Made by a program: the position numbers and the translations under genes | Notes under the pieces: generated by a model | What the model was told of the DNA's origin: nothing | The model's database searches: none | What the model saw: the letters and a program-made list of their open reading frames with translations, nothing else | NCBI GenBank assembly: GCA_024663395.1 | Contig: JANFAH010000026.1 | Span: 496,001 to 560,000, forward strand | Reading direction: 5' to 3' | Source: Pisolithus tinctorius | Lineage: Eukaryota > Basidiomycota > Agaricomycetes > Boletales > Pisolithaceae | DNA length: 64,000 bases | Shown: positions 23,030 to 34,885 of the stretch, one piece after another | Layout: every line of letters begins with the position of its first letter | Position numbering within the stretch: the first letter of the stretch is position 1

Positions 23030-24677
23030 AGCACCAATAAAATTCTTAAGCACCTGTGTATGGCATTCTGGTTTTCGACATATCTCCACCAATTCTGCAG
23101 ATACTGACACCATTCCCACACTTGCTTATAGTGCTCAGCCACATGATCCTACCTTCCAAAATTGGAAAGGATTTGTGCACTCCACACATTTCTACAGCAC
23201 TCCCTCCAAAAGATGCTCATTTTGCTAATTCTTCTGAGATGGCCACCTCCACATCAATCATTTTGCTTTTCCCCTTTGCTAGGGACCATGGCTACATATA
23301 TCTACCAGGAGTTCCTACCAGCTTCCATCCTGAAGTGTCCTGGTACACCCCATCCTTGTCTGCCCCCTCTCAGCCCATCCAGCTTGGACAGCACATTCTT
23401 TTTGTCAGTATGACCTCTAGGAGGACATTCTTTGGTCACCTCAGGTCTGTCATTCACTTGGAACAGTCTTATGTGGTTGTTTCAGTCTCTCCAGTCCAAG
23501 AAGCATATGGATCCTTCCTCCCTGCTCCCTGCAATGTCTTCATACCAGTCTCATCCATCATTCTTCCAAAATTGCAACAGCTACAGTATAATCTACTGTT
23601 CTCCACTCTCCCTGATCGCATCCATGATGAGTATGATGCACATCTTGCCTCCTTATTGCAAGATACAGCAGAAGACACTCCCCCTTCATCCTCTCCTCCA
23701 ACAGAGCCTCATTCATGAAGTTTTTACTTGCTTCACTGAGAGGACAGTTAGGGGGGGAAAGTTGTGATCCCTTATGCTCCTGTTACCCCACAGACCCCCA
23801 AAGCTTGACCCCTGTTGATATCTGACTCACCCTGTCTGCTTTTGGATGTACTATATCAGCATCAGATCAGCACTGCCTCTCTGTCATCCCACTTTGGCCC
23901 AGAGGCAATCTCTTCAAGATGTGACATGCACAGCCTCCCCCTAATGCAATTCCAGTGCACTTTCCCAGTTCCTGACACTACTTGACTCATACTTTGACAT
24001 CCTGACTGTCTTTGACTCACCTATTGCCAATACTTACCAATCTTTTGACTTTGCTTACTGATTCTTCACTTTCTGGCTTACTTATTCTTACCAATGCTCA
24101 CCATTGCTTTCTAAGATGATTACCCACTGCTTACATTCCTTACCCCTCAGTTACCAATCACTTACCAAGTGTTTGCACCTTGTTTTCCATAGGCAATGCC
24201 CCTGTACTGTATATAAATCACTGTACTTAGATAGCTGAATAAGAAGAAGACATCAGAGAGCCCCTCTTGCTTGCATTTCATCATCACTCAGTAAATCATC
24301 CAGCAGCTTTGATAGTTGAGACTTTATTAAGGGTCTAACTATCATCTACTTTGCTTGTTATTGTCTATCATCAATCTACTTCACTCCAAGTCCTCCCTGA
24401 GCTCAGTGCAGCTCAGAGCATCAAATTAAGTTTCCATCCATCCTTCTGTAGGCTGACAGCAGTCTACCCTATCGCTTTCTATCGCATTCTTGCTCCCTCT
24501 TCATCAGGAGCACCCCCAACCCTCAGCACTCATCCTTGAGTGTTGTAGCTTGCAAAAACCCACCCAGATAACAGGTTCTACCATCTAGGTACTGCATAGG
24601 CACACCACCACTCACTTTCATTGTCTTTTGTGTTGGTTTTGGTTGGTTTCCACCACTGAACCACACTTTGACTCACA
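23030..24677 (+). mobile_element. Element X, copy X2 (5'-truncated)
   Basis: Plus-strand copy beginning at GCACCAATAA, about 195 bp into the element, and running to the normal end GACTCACA at 24677. The left side joins copia gag; the right side joins the interior of the GypB left LTR (from 24678). It contains the 480-nt frame at 23239-23718 and a TATATAAAT box at 24210. The missing left end, together with the missing 5' part of the GypB LTR and the missing copia 5' end, points to one deletion or recombination junction at about 23,029. Confidence 0.8.
23239..23718 (+). CDS. Element X protein (X2 copy), 159 aa, unrecognised
   Basis: Begins MATSTSIILLFPFARDHGY and stops with TGA at 23716-23718. 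Same length and same conserved blocks as the other three copies; closest to X4. In this copy the frame is also open upstream to 23056, giving a 220-aa reading that begins near MYGILVF. Ends with SPPTEPHS. Function unknown. Confidence 0.55.
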   Translation: MATSTSIILLFPFARDHGYIYLPGVPTSFHPEVSWYTPSLSAPSQPIQLGQHILFVSMTSRRTFFGHLRSVIHLEQSYVVVSVSPVQEAYGSFLPAPCNVFIPVSSIILPKLQQLQYNLLFSTLPDRIHDEYDAHLASLLQDTAEDTPPSSSPPTEPHS

Positions 24678-25198
24678 GCACACACACCACATGGTCCAGC
24701 ACCTGGACTGTTCCCTTTTTGGGATGTACTATGTTACCTGTTTGTATGTCCTCTGTCTACCCTTCATTTGTTGTCTAGGAAGTTTTACTTGAAATTTTAC
24801 AAGTCTCTGTTTGTCAGTTCTGATTCCAATCACTGTACCTCCATAGTAGTATAAAAGCATGTATCATACTCCACTGTACTTCAGTATGAATATTGACTTA
24901 GTTCCTACTCCCTCTGTCTCCATCTTCTGTCTGTCAGAGTTACCTCTGACTATCCATCTGTGCTCTCCCTCTGAAATATGAGGGCTGAGATCATGCAAGG
25001 GGGTAGCACACAAGCTAAACCCAACACCCTCACTCTGCTCCACCTTTGTCTCAGTGGACTTCATTCCTGACAACACTCTGCCAGTTGGTGTTCAGCTCTT
25101 CCTGTTGGACTTGCTTCCAAACCTCTCCCCAGGCCTTGTCTAGTGTCAGAGTTGGTTGGAGTAGGCCTGGAACAGTTCCAATCCTTCTCCACTTGACA
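24678..25198 (+). repeat. GypB 5' LTR, 5'-truncated
   Basis: Matches the complete 734-bp LTRs from about LTR position 233 to the end. It contains the TATAAAAG box (24850 region). A 20-bp stretch AACAGTTCCAATCCTTCTCC, absent from the other LTR copies, precedes the final ACTTGACA. Confidence 0.85.
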
Positions 25199-25286
25199 CC
25201 ACTCTTGCACTGAAGGCAAAAGTGCTTCACAAGCTGGTCACTCCAACCTCCACCCAACAACCTTCCATACTCTGTCTCCTCATAAT

Positions 25287-26486
25287 TGAGATGATGGACC
25301 TGACCCTGACCCTGATGACCCTAATGGTGATCCTGATGGTGGGGGCAGCAGTGACAGGGATATCCCCAAAGACCCAGCTGAGCTGCCAGAGGGTCCCCTT
25401 GTAGCTCTTGCTAGAGCTGTCCATGCACTTGCATGGTCTAGTTCACGCACTGGGGACTCCACTCCAAAAACCAAGGTCTGCAAGCCTGACACCTTTGATG
25501 GCTCCAACCCTAAGAAACTCTGCAAGTTCCTCATACAATGCAAGCTGAACTTTCAAGACCACCCCTGTGCATTCTGCTCCAACAGGGCAAAGGTTACCTT
25601 TGCTCAGTCTTATCTTAAGGGTATGGCTCTGGCTTGGTTTGGGCTGGACCTACTAAACCCTGAAAATTATCACCATCCACTCTGGATGGACAACTATCAT
25701 GAGTTCTTGCAAGAGCTCACAACCAATTTTGGTCCACATGAGGCCATAGCAGATGCTGTCCAACAACTCAAGAACCTTACTATGAAGGATGGCTCTCAAA
25801 TTACCAAATATGTCATGGAGTTCAATTGCTGTGCTTTGAAGGTCAAAGACTACAGTGTCAGTGCACTCTGCCACCACTTCTATAGCAGACTTCCAGACCA
25901 CATCAAAGACAAGATTACTTGAGTCAGAAAGCCTTCTGCTCTGGCACAACTCTGTGAACTTGCCCAGACTATCAATGTGCACTACTGGGAACATAAAGCA
26001 GAAATTTCGCACACCACCAAGTCTGCCACCAACAAGTTGCAGTCTTCCAACTCTGACAATAAAGCTAAATCATCATCCTCTGCCTCCACTCCAAAGTCTG
26101 ATGCCAAGGGCAAGGGCAAACAGAAAGATCCACCCAAGTCTGACATGTCCAAGTCTGATATTGCCCATCTTCTGGGTAAGGATGGCAAACTCACCTCTGC
26201 TGAATGCCAGTGCAGGATGAAGAACAACCTCTGCCTCTTCTGTGGCAAGGCTGGCCACTCCACTAAGGACTGTCCCAAGTCTACCTCTTGCACAGCCAAA
26301 GCCTGTGCAGCTATGGCTGGAACTCTGCCTGCTCTGCCCATGGAGAAGGCAGAGCCAAAAAATCAGTCTGCTCCTCCAGGGAGCTCACACAGCCTGGAGG
26401 ATGTGCTGATCCCAACTGTGCACAACCAGACATCTGACTCAATGCATCTGCTCTTTCTAGTCCCAATTCTTTACTTCTGTCTGTAA
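25287..26486 (+). pseudogene. GypB gag
   Basis: Frame starting in a Asp/Pro/Gly-rich stretch near 25287, followed by the retrotransposon gag domain (DTFDGSNPKKLCKFL, LKGMALAWF, FGPHEAIADAVQQLKNL). A TGA at 25920-25922 interrupts it; the frame continues to 26486 with a Lys/Ser-rich part and one zinc knuckle CLFCGKAGHSTKDC. The original start cannot be fixed, because the frame has a TGA just upstream of 25287. Confidence 0.82.
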
Positions 26487-26518
26487 CTCTCCTTGATTAT
26501 TCTGTTGATACTGTTTCT

Positions 26519-29500
26519 GTGGTGATTGATTCTGCCTCTTCTCATTGTTTTGTAGACCTGTCCATAATCAAAAAATATGCTATTGCTGTTTCCTCTGTTT
26601 CTCCACCAATTCCACTCTGCTTGTTTGATGGTAGTACAAATGCTGTCATTTCCCAAGAAGTAGATCTTTCCCTCTGCTTTCCTTCTGGTGATGTCAACTC
26701 TGTTTCATTTTATGTTACTCCATTGGATTTGTCATGTTCACTGGTGTTAGGACACAACTGGCTCACCTGCTTCAATCCATCTATTGACTGGGTACCGGGC
26801 AGTATATCATTCAACCCATCATTACAGGGAATGCTGACACCCCAGGTGCCTTCATCACCTTCTGCTGCAACTGCCACTCTGGATCTGACACCCTCCACTC
26901 TGTCTGCAGCTCCAACAGACTCACTGCACTCTGCTCCACTTGTCTCACTTATCGATGCTGCTGCATATGTCAGAGCCTGTGCTCTCCCTGGCTCTAGACA
27001 GTTCTGCTTGCAGCTCTCCACTGATGATGTGAAGCTTCATGCATCCTCCACTTCTTCTCTGCCTCCTGACCTCCCCTTGGTCCCTCCTGAGTATCACAAG
27101 TTTGCCAACATCTTTAGTAAAGACAAGGCTACTGAACTTCTGCCACACTGCTCATTTGATCTCAAGATCAACCTTGAGGAAGGAGCTTCTCTGCCCATTG
27201 GCATGATCTACTCTCTGTCTCTGCCAGAGCTTGAAGCTCTCCACACCTTTATTGACAAGCATCTTGGCTATGGTTTCATCAAGCAGTCCACCTCCACTCA
27301 TGGTGCCCCTGTCCTCTTCATAAAGAAGAAGGATGGTTCACTCTGCTTCTGTATAGACTATTGAGGACTCAACAAAATCATGAAAAAAGATCACTATCCA
27401 CTGCTGCTCATCTCTGACCTACTCAACTCTCCAAGCCATGCTAAAGTCTACACCAAGATTGACCTCTGCCATGCCTATCATCTAGTCTGCATCACAGATG
27501 GAGATGAATGGAAAACAGCTTTCTGCACTTGTTATGGTTCTTATGAGTGGCAGGCAATGCCATTCAGTCTGACTAATGCACCTGCAGCTTTCCAACAATT
27601 CATTAATAGCATCTTTGCAGACATGCTCAATATCTGTGTTGTGGTATACCTCAATGACATCCTAATCTATTTGCAGGACATGGAGTCACACCACAAACAT
27701 GTAAAAGAGGTACTCCACTGCCTTCAAAAGCATGGTCTTTATGCCAAGCCAGAGAAGTGTGAGTTTCACTCTGACTCCATCGAGTACCTTGGCTATGTTC
27801 TTTCTCCCTCCAGTCTCACCATGTCTACTGAGAAGGTTCAGGCAGTCCATGACTGGCCTGAGCCATGGAAGGTGCAAGACATCCAATCCTTCCTTGGCTT
27901 TGTGAACTTCTATAGACAATTCATTAATAACTACTCTGACATTGTCATTCCACTCACTCGCCTCATGCAAAAGGGTGCTCCTTGGAACTTTTCTGAGGAG
28001 TGCCACTCTCCTTTCCTCCACCTGAAGGATGCCTTCAGCTCCACTCCTATTCTCACTCACTGGGTTCCTGATGCTCCACTTACAGTTGAAACTGATGCCT
28101 CCAACTATGCCATTGCTGGCATTCTGTTGCTAACCTGCTCCAATGGTGAACTCTGCCCAGTCACTTTCTACTCCTGCACCATGACTGCACCAGAACTCAA
28201 CTATGATACCCATGACAAGGAGCTGTTGGCTATCTTCAAGGCTTTCTGCCATTGGTGGCATTACCTGGAAGGTTCTGCCTTACCTGTCAACATGGTGATG
28301 GACCACAAAAAGCTTGAGTATTTTTCCACCTCTAAGGTTCTCACTCATTGACAGGCCTGCTGGTCAGAGTACCTTTCCCAATTCAACCTTTCCATCCACT
28401 TCTGACCTGGCTGCCTAGGAGCCAAACATGATGCACTTACATGACATTGGGACATCTACCCAAAAGGGGGGGATAGGAACTACATGCAGGTAAATCCTCA
28501 CAATCTCCACCCTATGTTTACACAGGAGCAACTCATGTCATCCCTCCATACCACCACCCTCATGGCACCTGTACTCTGCACTGCCATGGTCTTCAATGTT
28601 GAGTGCTTGCACTCTGACATCATCTCCTCCCTACCTTCCAACCCTGTCTCTGCCAGCCATCTCCCAACTCCAACTAGGCTTCAGTGGTCCCTGGACTCTG
28701 ATGGTCTACTCTGCCTTGACAGTTGCATCTTTGTCCCTGACATTGATGACCTCCACCTTCAAGTGCTTTGGTTCAAGCATGACCATCCTCTAGCAGGCCA
28801 TTTTGGGCAAAACCACACCCTAGAACTCATCCCCAGGGACTATGTGTGGCCTAACCTCTTCTCTGATGTGAAAGAATATGTCAGGTCCTGCACCACCTGT
28901 GGATGGAGCAAAACTCTGTGCCACTGCCCCTATGGTCTACTGAAGCAACTCCCCATCCCAGAGAGACCTTGGAACTCCATCTCCATGGACTTCATTGAAC
29001 ACCTCCCCAACTCCAATGGTTACTCTGCCATCCTCATGGTGGTGGACTGCCTCTCAAAGTAAGTGGTGTTCATCCCCACTCACAACTCTGTCACCTCCAC
29101 TGAACTCACTAAGCTCTTCCTTACCCATATCTTCTCCAAGCATGGAGTACCTGCTAATGTCACCTCTGACAGAGGTCCTGAGTTTGTCTCACACTTCTTC
29201 TGCTCTCTAGGAAAGGCCCTTGATATGCATCTTCACTTCACTTTGGGTTACCACCCAGAAGGCAATGGCCAGACTGAGCAAATGAACCAGACCCTCAAGC
29301 AGTACCTTTGTGTCTACTGTAACTACCAACAAGACAACTGGGCTGAGCTGTTACCTCTAGTGGAATTCACTTTCAACAATGCACCAAGTGTGACTACTGG
29401 AGTTTCTCCCTTCTTTGCTAACAAGGGGTACCATCCAAACCTGTCTGTGGTCCCTGACCAAGACTTCACCTCTCCAAGGGCTCACAACTATGTCATCAAT

Positions 29501-30080
29501 CTCTCTGCCCTTCATGACTTCCTCCACTCTGAAATGTCTGCCACTCAGCAGCACTATCAGGGTCCAGCAGATGCCAAACACATACCTCTGCCTGAGTTCA
29601 AGGTCAGAGAACAGGCCTACATCAAAGCCAAATACTTCTGCTCCACTTGTCCTTTGGAAAAACTCTCCAAAAAGTACTTAGGTCCATTCACCATCTTGGC
29701 CAGGCCAGGTATGCACTCCATCACCCTTAAGCTCCCTGACTCTATGCACTCAGTACATCCAGTCTTCCATGTCTCACAACTGGAAGCTGCAGCAGCTAAC
29801 CCTTTCCCAAACTGACAACAACCTCTGCCTCCACCAGTGGATGTTGATGGTGACCCTTGAGTATGAAGTGTCAGAGATACTTGACTCTAAGGTAGACTGC
29901 CATCACCACCACTGTTGACTCTTGTATCTAGTCCACTGGGCTGGTTATGAGAACACCAACAAAGAAACCTCTTGGTTGCTTGCAACTGAGCTGGATCACA
30001 CCTCCAACATAGTTTCTGCTTTCCATGAATGTTATCCACACAAACCTGGCCCATACCAACCTCTTCCATAATACTCCACC
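26519..30080 (+). pseudogene. GypB pol: protease, RT, RNase H, integrase, chromodomain
   Basis: Protease with VIDSASSHCFV at the start (Asp kept). The reverse transcriptase continues after a TGA at 27362-27364; its catalytic box reads YLND instead of YLDD because codon 27653-27655 is AAT, so polymerase activity would be lost. RNase H follows (TDASNYA), then TGA stops at 28349-28351, 28403-28405 and 28442-28444. The integrase spans 28484-29815 with its HHCC finger, the MDFIEHLP and DRGPEF blocks and the downstream Glu (GQTEQMNQ), and is broken by TAA near 29060. A chromodomain-like stretch with VHWAGYE lies near 29,930. Nearly all stops sit where the family has Arg. Confidence 0.9.
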
Positions 30081-30263
30081 TACATAACCCTCCTCCACAG
30101 GCCAACTCTGCCCCTTACCAAACTACCTTAAGTACTTTAGAATTTTCTCCACTTATCCATTTCACTTCTCAGAGTCACAAACAAAGTCACAAGTCTATCT
30201 CATAGTAGTACAAAAAATATACAAACTAAAAGCAAAAGAAAAAAGAAAAAAAGGAAATCTACA

Positions 30264-31594
30264 CTACTCTTCCATTGCTTGTTCTCCACCACCCTCCTGT
30301 TCTTCTCTGCCTTCCTGCTCTCCTCTGACTTCATCCTCTTCCTTGTTATCCCCCTCCACACCTTGATCCACCTCCTCATTCTGGTCCTCTGCCACCTCTG
30401 ACTGTGGCCTCTTCCATCCTCCTCCTGTGCACTCAAACTTGGCCATCTTGGCCTCACATGCATCCTCCCTCCTCCTCATCTCTGCCCATTCCACCCACTC
30501 ACAGTACAGCCCCCATTCATTGGCTGTCTGCTCTGCAGCCTCCACCATCCACTTGGCTGCCCTTGCCATCCTCTCAAAGGCTGTTGCAGCCTTCTCATGT
30601 GCCTCCACATACCTCTCCACAACCTGCAGCTGCTACTGCCACTGCCACTCCACCTGCCAGGAGGAGACCCCCACTCCTGAGGGTCCCTCATGCAGTGTTG
30701 CTGCCTCCTGCTCATCATCCACCTCTTCCATCTCCATTGCTCTCTCCTTTCCCTTCCCTTGCACCCTCTTCTTCTTCTCCCCTCAGGAGCTCCCCATCCC
30801 TGCCCTCTTCTGCAAAGGCCCTGCCACTGCCTCTTCCCATGTCCAACTACATGTTCTTTTCTTGTTGTGACAGGGCACACAGGCCCTGGTCTTCCCCTTC
30901 CCTGGCTTGCACTGCCCTGCTGTCAGACTCACCACACAGTGAGTGCAAGGGGGTCTTCTGGGCACAGTGACCACTACAGAGGTCCCAGGGACCCTCTGGG
31001 CAGTGTTGACATCATACACCATGCCACATAATCTAAGGAAATAAAACTGCAAGTCAGCTCCACCTGACTCACAGTACTCTGCCACTTACCTTTGTGCAGC
31101 CTCATCCTGCCTGGCCTGGGCCCTCTCCTCCAAGGCCCTTTGCCTCTGCCTCTCTGCCTCCTCCTCCACTGCCTTCTTCTTTCACACTTCCTCCTCTTCA
31201 GCTAACTTCCTCCATGCCTCTTCCTCTGCCCTTTGCCTCTGCTCCACCTCCAACCACTCCTCCTCTGCCTTTTGCCTCTTGGCCTCCTTGCACTTGGCCT
31301 TGCACTCTGCCTCATGCTCCCTCTCTCTCCACTCAGTCTCCTCTCATTGGTGAGCCTTCTCCACTCAGTCTCCTCTTGTTGGTGAGCCTTCTCTGTAGTT
31401 TTCTCCTCCTTGGTGTCAGTGGAGTCATTGGTGAGGATGACCAGTTTGTCATCTGCAACTTGGGAGTAGTCACAGACATGGAAAGGGGTTAGTTGGGGGG
31501 TCTTACTCTGATGATGGGTGGACATGGTGGTGGGGGGAGGATACGAAGGTTCAGAACCCAGACACATGTTTTTAAGCAGTACTTCAAACTCCAA
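30264..31594 (-). pseudogene. Antisense accessory gene in the 3' part of GypB
   Basis: Read on the minus strand, opposite to pol. Three frames follow one another: 31594-31202 (start MEFEVLLKNMCLG, then acidic and Lys/Arg/Glu-rich), 31085-30783, and 30620-30264 (helical, Ala/Glu-rich, ending in a Glu/Gly-rich tail). Between the first two, the frame continues as Glu/Ala/Arg-rich coiled-coil-like sequence. The middle frame has a six-cysteine motif at residues 47-79 with spacing C-X2-C-X8-C-X9-C-X2-C-X6-C, similar to a Zn2Cys6 cluster but with a longer first loop. The gene lies wholly between pol and the 3' LTR. It may be a DNA- or RNA-binding regulator carried by the element; that is inference. 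Frame breaks may be introns or decay. Confidence 0.5.
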
Positions 31595-31703
31595 CAGAGC
31601 TCTGCCACAGCTAAACCATTGTCCTCAAGGCATCAGAACAATTTCAAATGATTGACTCATGTTGATCTCATTCTGAACAAGTGGCCTTCAGGGGTTCAGG
31701 CCC

Positions 31704-31717
31704 TAAGGGGGGGGCAC
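31704..31717 (+). promoter_or_regulatory. GypB polypurine tract
   Basis: AAGGGGGGGG run ending three bases before the TGTCATGACC start of the 3' LTR. Confidence 0.8.
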
Positions 31718-32451
31718 TGTCATGACCATGCATTCATTCTAAGTCTTCACTCACTCTGCACCCTCTTCTGCCAGTCATTCACTCACTCTGCACCAACTCT
31801 GCCCACCTCCTGTCATTTACAAACCATCTCCACTCTGACTGCTGTTGGACTTGTACTGCACTCCTACCAGACCACATGGACTGTCCTCTGAGGGGTCATG
31901 TGACTACCCTTCAGACTTCTCCCTGACAGCATGCAGTCAGGTATTCTACAGTGTGCACACTGCATGGTCCAGCACCTGGACTGTTCCCTTTTTGGGATGT
32001 ACTATGTTACCCATTTGTATGTCCTCTGTCTACCCTTCATTTGTTGTCTAGGAAGTTTTACTTGAAATTTTATGAGTCTCCATTTGTCAGTTCCAATTCC
32101 AATTACTGTACCTCCATAGTAGTTTAAAAGCATGTATCATACTCTGCTGTTCTTCAGTATGAATATCAACTTAGTTCCTACTCCCTCTGTCTCCATCTTC
32201 TGTCTGTCAGAGTTACCTCTGACTATCCATCTGTGCTCTCCCTCTGAAATATGAGGGCTGAGATCATGCAAGGGGGTAGTGCACAAGCTAAACCCAATGC
32301 CCTCACTCTGCTCCACCTTTGTCTCAGTGGACTTCATTCCTGACAACACTCTGCCAGTTGGAGTTCAGCTCTTCCTGTCAGACTTGCTTCCAAACCTCTC
32401 CCCAGGCCTTGTCTAGCATTGGAGTTGGTCAGAGTAGGCCTGGACTTGACA
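31718..32451 (+). repeat. GypB 3' LTR
   Basis: 734 bp, TGTCATGACC to ACTTGACA, the same length as the solo LTR at 41296-42029. The two GypB LTRs differ mainly by TG in one and CA in the other at the same place, which is what independent decay of one CpG on opposite strands produces. Confidence 0.93.
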
Positions 32452-32456
32452 CAATC

Positions 32457-33029
32457 ACTTAGACATATTCAAGATACCAGCTACTGTACTCAATGATAAT
32501 GAGCTTCAAAGCACCCTTGGAAAGATCATAACAAGGTTACTTGCTGACCTTTGCAGTTGCCTCAAGTCACATGTGAGTCCAACCAAAATTCCTGCTGAAG
32601 CCTGCCACTAAGTAGTCATGCTAGTTGACTGTGCCTATTTTCAAGCAAACATGCATTATCAAAGTAGGAAAGGCTGTGGCATGTAGTAGCCCTGAAATGG
32701 AAGTAGATGCAAGCCACTGGGTGAGGTTAGCATTCCTGGTAAGTATTTCCATCACATCCTGCTGAATGTGATTTAACCTCCCCAGTGTAGTGCTGCTGCC
32801 TCCACCTCTTCCTCATTGGTGTAGGTGACCACAAGATAGCCCCCCTCAGTGCTTGTTTCACTCCTCAACTCATTCCAATGCTCAAGAGTGATATGCATAC
32901 AAAAGTCAAGTGCAACCTTGGCATCAATATCAGTGAGATAGAGTGACAGGCTGTCTCTGCAGACAACATGGATGAAAGTGTCACTGACACACCTGTGATG
33001 GGGGATGGCAGTGGTTCAGCTCCCACCAG
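32457..33029 (+). pseudogene. Gene B (right part, first segment)
   Basis: Short coding stretch translating around LDIFKIPATVLNDNELQS and further on around MEVDASHWVRLAFL. It appears to belong to the same repetitive family as 15,974-17,770, and continues at 45,009 after X4. The last four bases, CCAG, are the X4 target duplication. Function unknown. Confidence 0.45.
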
Positions 33030-34397
33030 TGTGAGTCAAAGTGTGGTTCAGTGGTGGAAACCAACCAAAACCAACACAAAAGACAATGAAAGCAAGTGGT
33101 GGTGTGCCTATGTGGTACCCAGATGGTAGAACCTTTGATTTAGGAGGGTTTTTGCAAGCTACAACACTCAAAGATGAGTGCTGAGGGTTGGGGGTGCTCC
33201 TGACAAAGAAGGAGCAGGAATGCAAGAGATTGTGATGGGGTAGACTGCTGTCAGCCTACAGAAGGATGGATGATGACTTAATTCAATGCTCTGAGCCACA
33301 CTGAGCTCAGGGAGGACTTGGAGCAAAGCTGATTGATGATAGACAATAATAAGCAAAGTAGACAATAGTTAGACCCTTAATAAAGTCTCAACTATCAAAG
33401 CTGCTGAATGAATTACTGAGAGATGATAAATTGTAAGCAAGAGGGGCTCTCTGATGTCTTCTTCTTATTCAGCTATCTAAGTACAGTGATTTATATACAG
33501 TACAGGGGTGTTGCCTATGGAAAACAAGGTGCAAACACTTGGTAGGTGATTGGTAACTGATGAGTAAGGAATGTAAGCAATGGGTAATTGTCTTAGAAGG
33601 CATTGGTGAGCGTCAAGTCTGGGCCTACTCCGACCAACTCTGACACTTATCAAGGTCTAGAGAAGGGTTTGGAAGCAAGTCCAACACAGGGAAGCAGAAC
33701 TCCAACTAGCAGAGTGTCAGCAGGAATGAAGTCTGCCAAGACAAAGGCAGAGCAGAGTGAGGGCATCAGGTTTAGCTCATGTGCTACCCCCTTGCATGAT
33801 CTCAGCCCTCATATTTCAGAGGGAGAGTACAGATGGAGAGTTGGAGATAACTCTGACAGACAGAAGTCAGAGACAGAAGGAGTAGGAACTAAGTTGATAT
33901 TCGTACTGAAGAACAGTGGAGTACGATACATGCTCTTTATACCATTACAGAGGTACAATAACCGGAATCGGAACTGACATATGGAGACTCGTAAAATTTC
34001 AAGTAAAACCTCCCAGACAATGAATGAAGGGTAGACAGAGGACATACGAGTGGTGTCACACACCAAAGGTGTTGTGGACATGGTTACAGCTGACTCTGCC
34101 TAACTCGTCAACAAGTTGTGTGCAATGCCCATGCATGCAGATGAAGACTAAAGGCCTCATGCATAGAAAGACTGTCAGACGTTAACAGTCATCCTTCGCA
34201 CAAGAACAAGCCATCAGTGCTAAAGAGAAAAGAGGAAGCAAATTAAGTGCGCATTAAAGGTTTTTAGCGCCTGTGTATGGCATTCCGGTTTTCATCATAT
34301 CTCCACCATTTCCAAAGATATCGACTCCATTCTCACACTTGCTTAAAGTGCTCAGCCCCACAATTCTTCCTTCCAAATTTGGAGAGGATCCTCACAC

Positions 34398-34848
34398 TGT
34401 TATGCTCAACCAAAGTCAACATGTAGGAAGAGCTCAAATGCAGACTATTGGTTTCTACTGAGCAATGGCTACAGTAACCTCTGTAAACGACAGAGGATTT
34501 GGTCAATGCCAGTAAGAGTGATCCTGGTTAGGGATACTGAGGGCGAGATTCTGAGGAACGTTGCATATGATTGAGCAGCTCAAGTCTGGGTTTCCAGGAC
34601 TTGAGCTGGCAGTCTAAATACTACAAAGGAACGGACCATGAGGCATCTGCATGTAAACAAGCTAACTACACCATTGGTTGAACAATGACGACACATGTCC
34701 TAGGCATGTAATGAGCAAGTTACACTAGTGGTGGAAGTAGTAAGCCATCGGACCAGAGAGAAGACAGCTAAAAAGGAAATAAGGTCCAATGGATCAAGCA
34801 CAAGGTAAATATATGGTAATAGAGAAAAGTCAGGGGTGAAACATAACA
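34398..34848 (-). repeat. GypC 3' LTR
   Basis: 451 bp. It contains an inverted repeat with arms CAGCTCAAGTC and GACTTGAGCTG (about 34576-34609). The mRNA start copy complementary to the primer-binding site is at 34587-34577. Directly after it on the plus strand comes TTACCCCCCTTC, whose complement GAAGGGGGGTAA is the polypurine tract. Confidence 0.93.
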
Positions 34849-34885
34849 TTACCCCCCTTCTAAGCGTTGAAATCCCCAACTTCAA

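Larger units (their letters stand above)
24678..32451 (+). mobile_element. GypB: Ty3/gypsy chromovirus with antisense accessory gene
   Basis: Plus-strand element: partial 5' LTR (24678-25198), gag, pol, an antisense frame, polypurine tract and complete 3' LTR (31718-32451). The left LTR lacks its first roughly 230 bp, because its left side is joined to X2. After the right LTR the sequence is CAATC and then gene B; the matching left duplication is gone. The element is heavily decayed, with stops and a changed catalytic residue in the reverse transcriptase. Two solo LTRs of the same family lie in the nest further right. Confidence 0.92.

Noticed and set aside
25199..25240. Self-priming site in GypB
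   Set aside because: Only about 7 nt (ACTGAAG) match the region after the TATA box, and the left LTR is altered; not enough support.
30404..31492. Long Pro/Ser/Leu-rich plus-strand frames (up to 188 aa) in the 3' part of GypB
   Set aside because: Mirror of the Glu/Arg-rich antisense gene; the minus-strand reading has the structured Cys motif.
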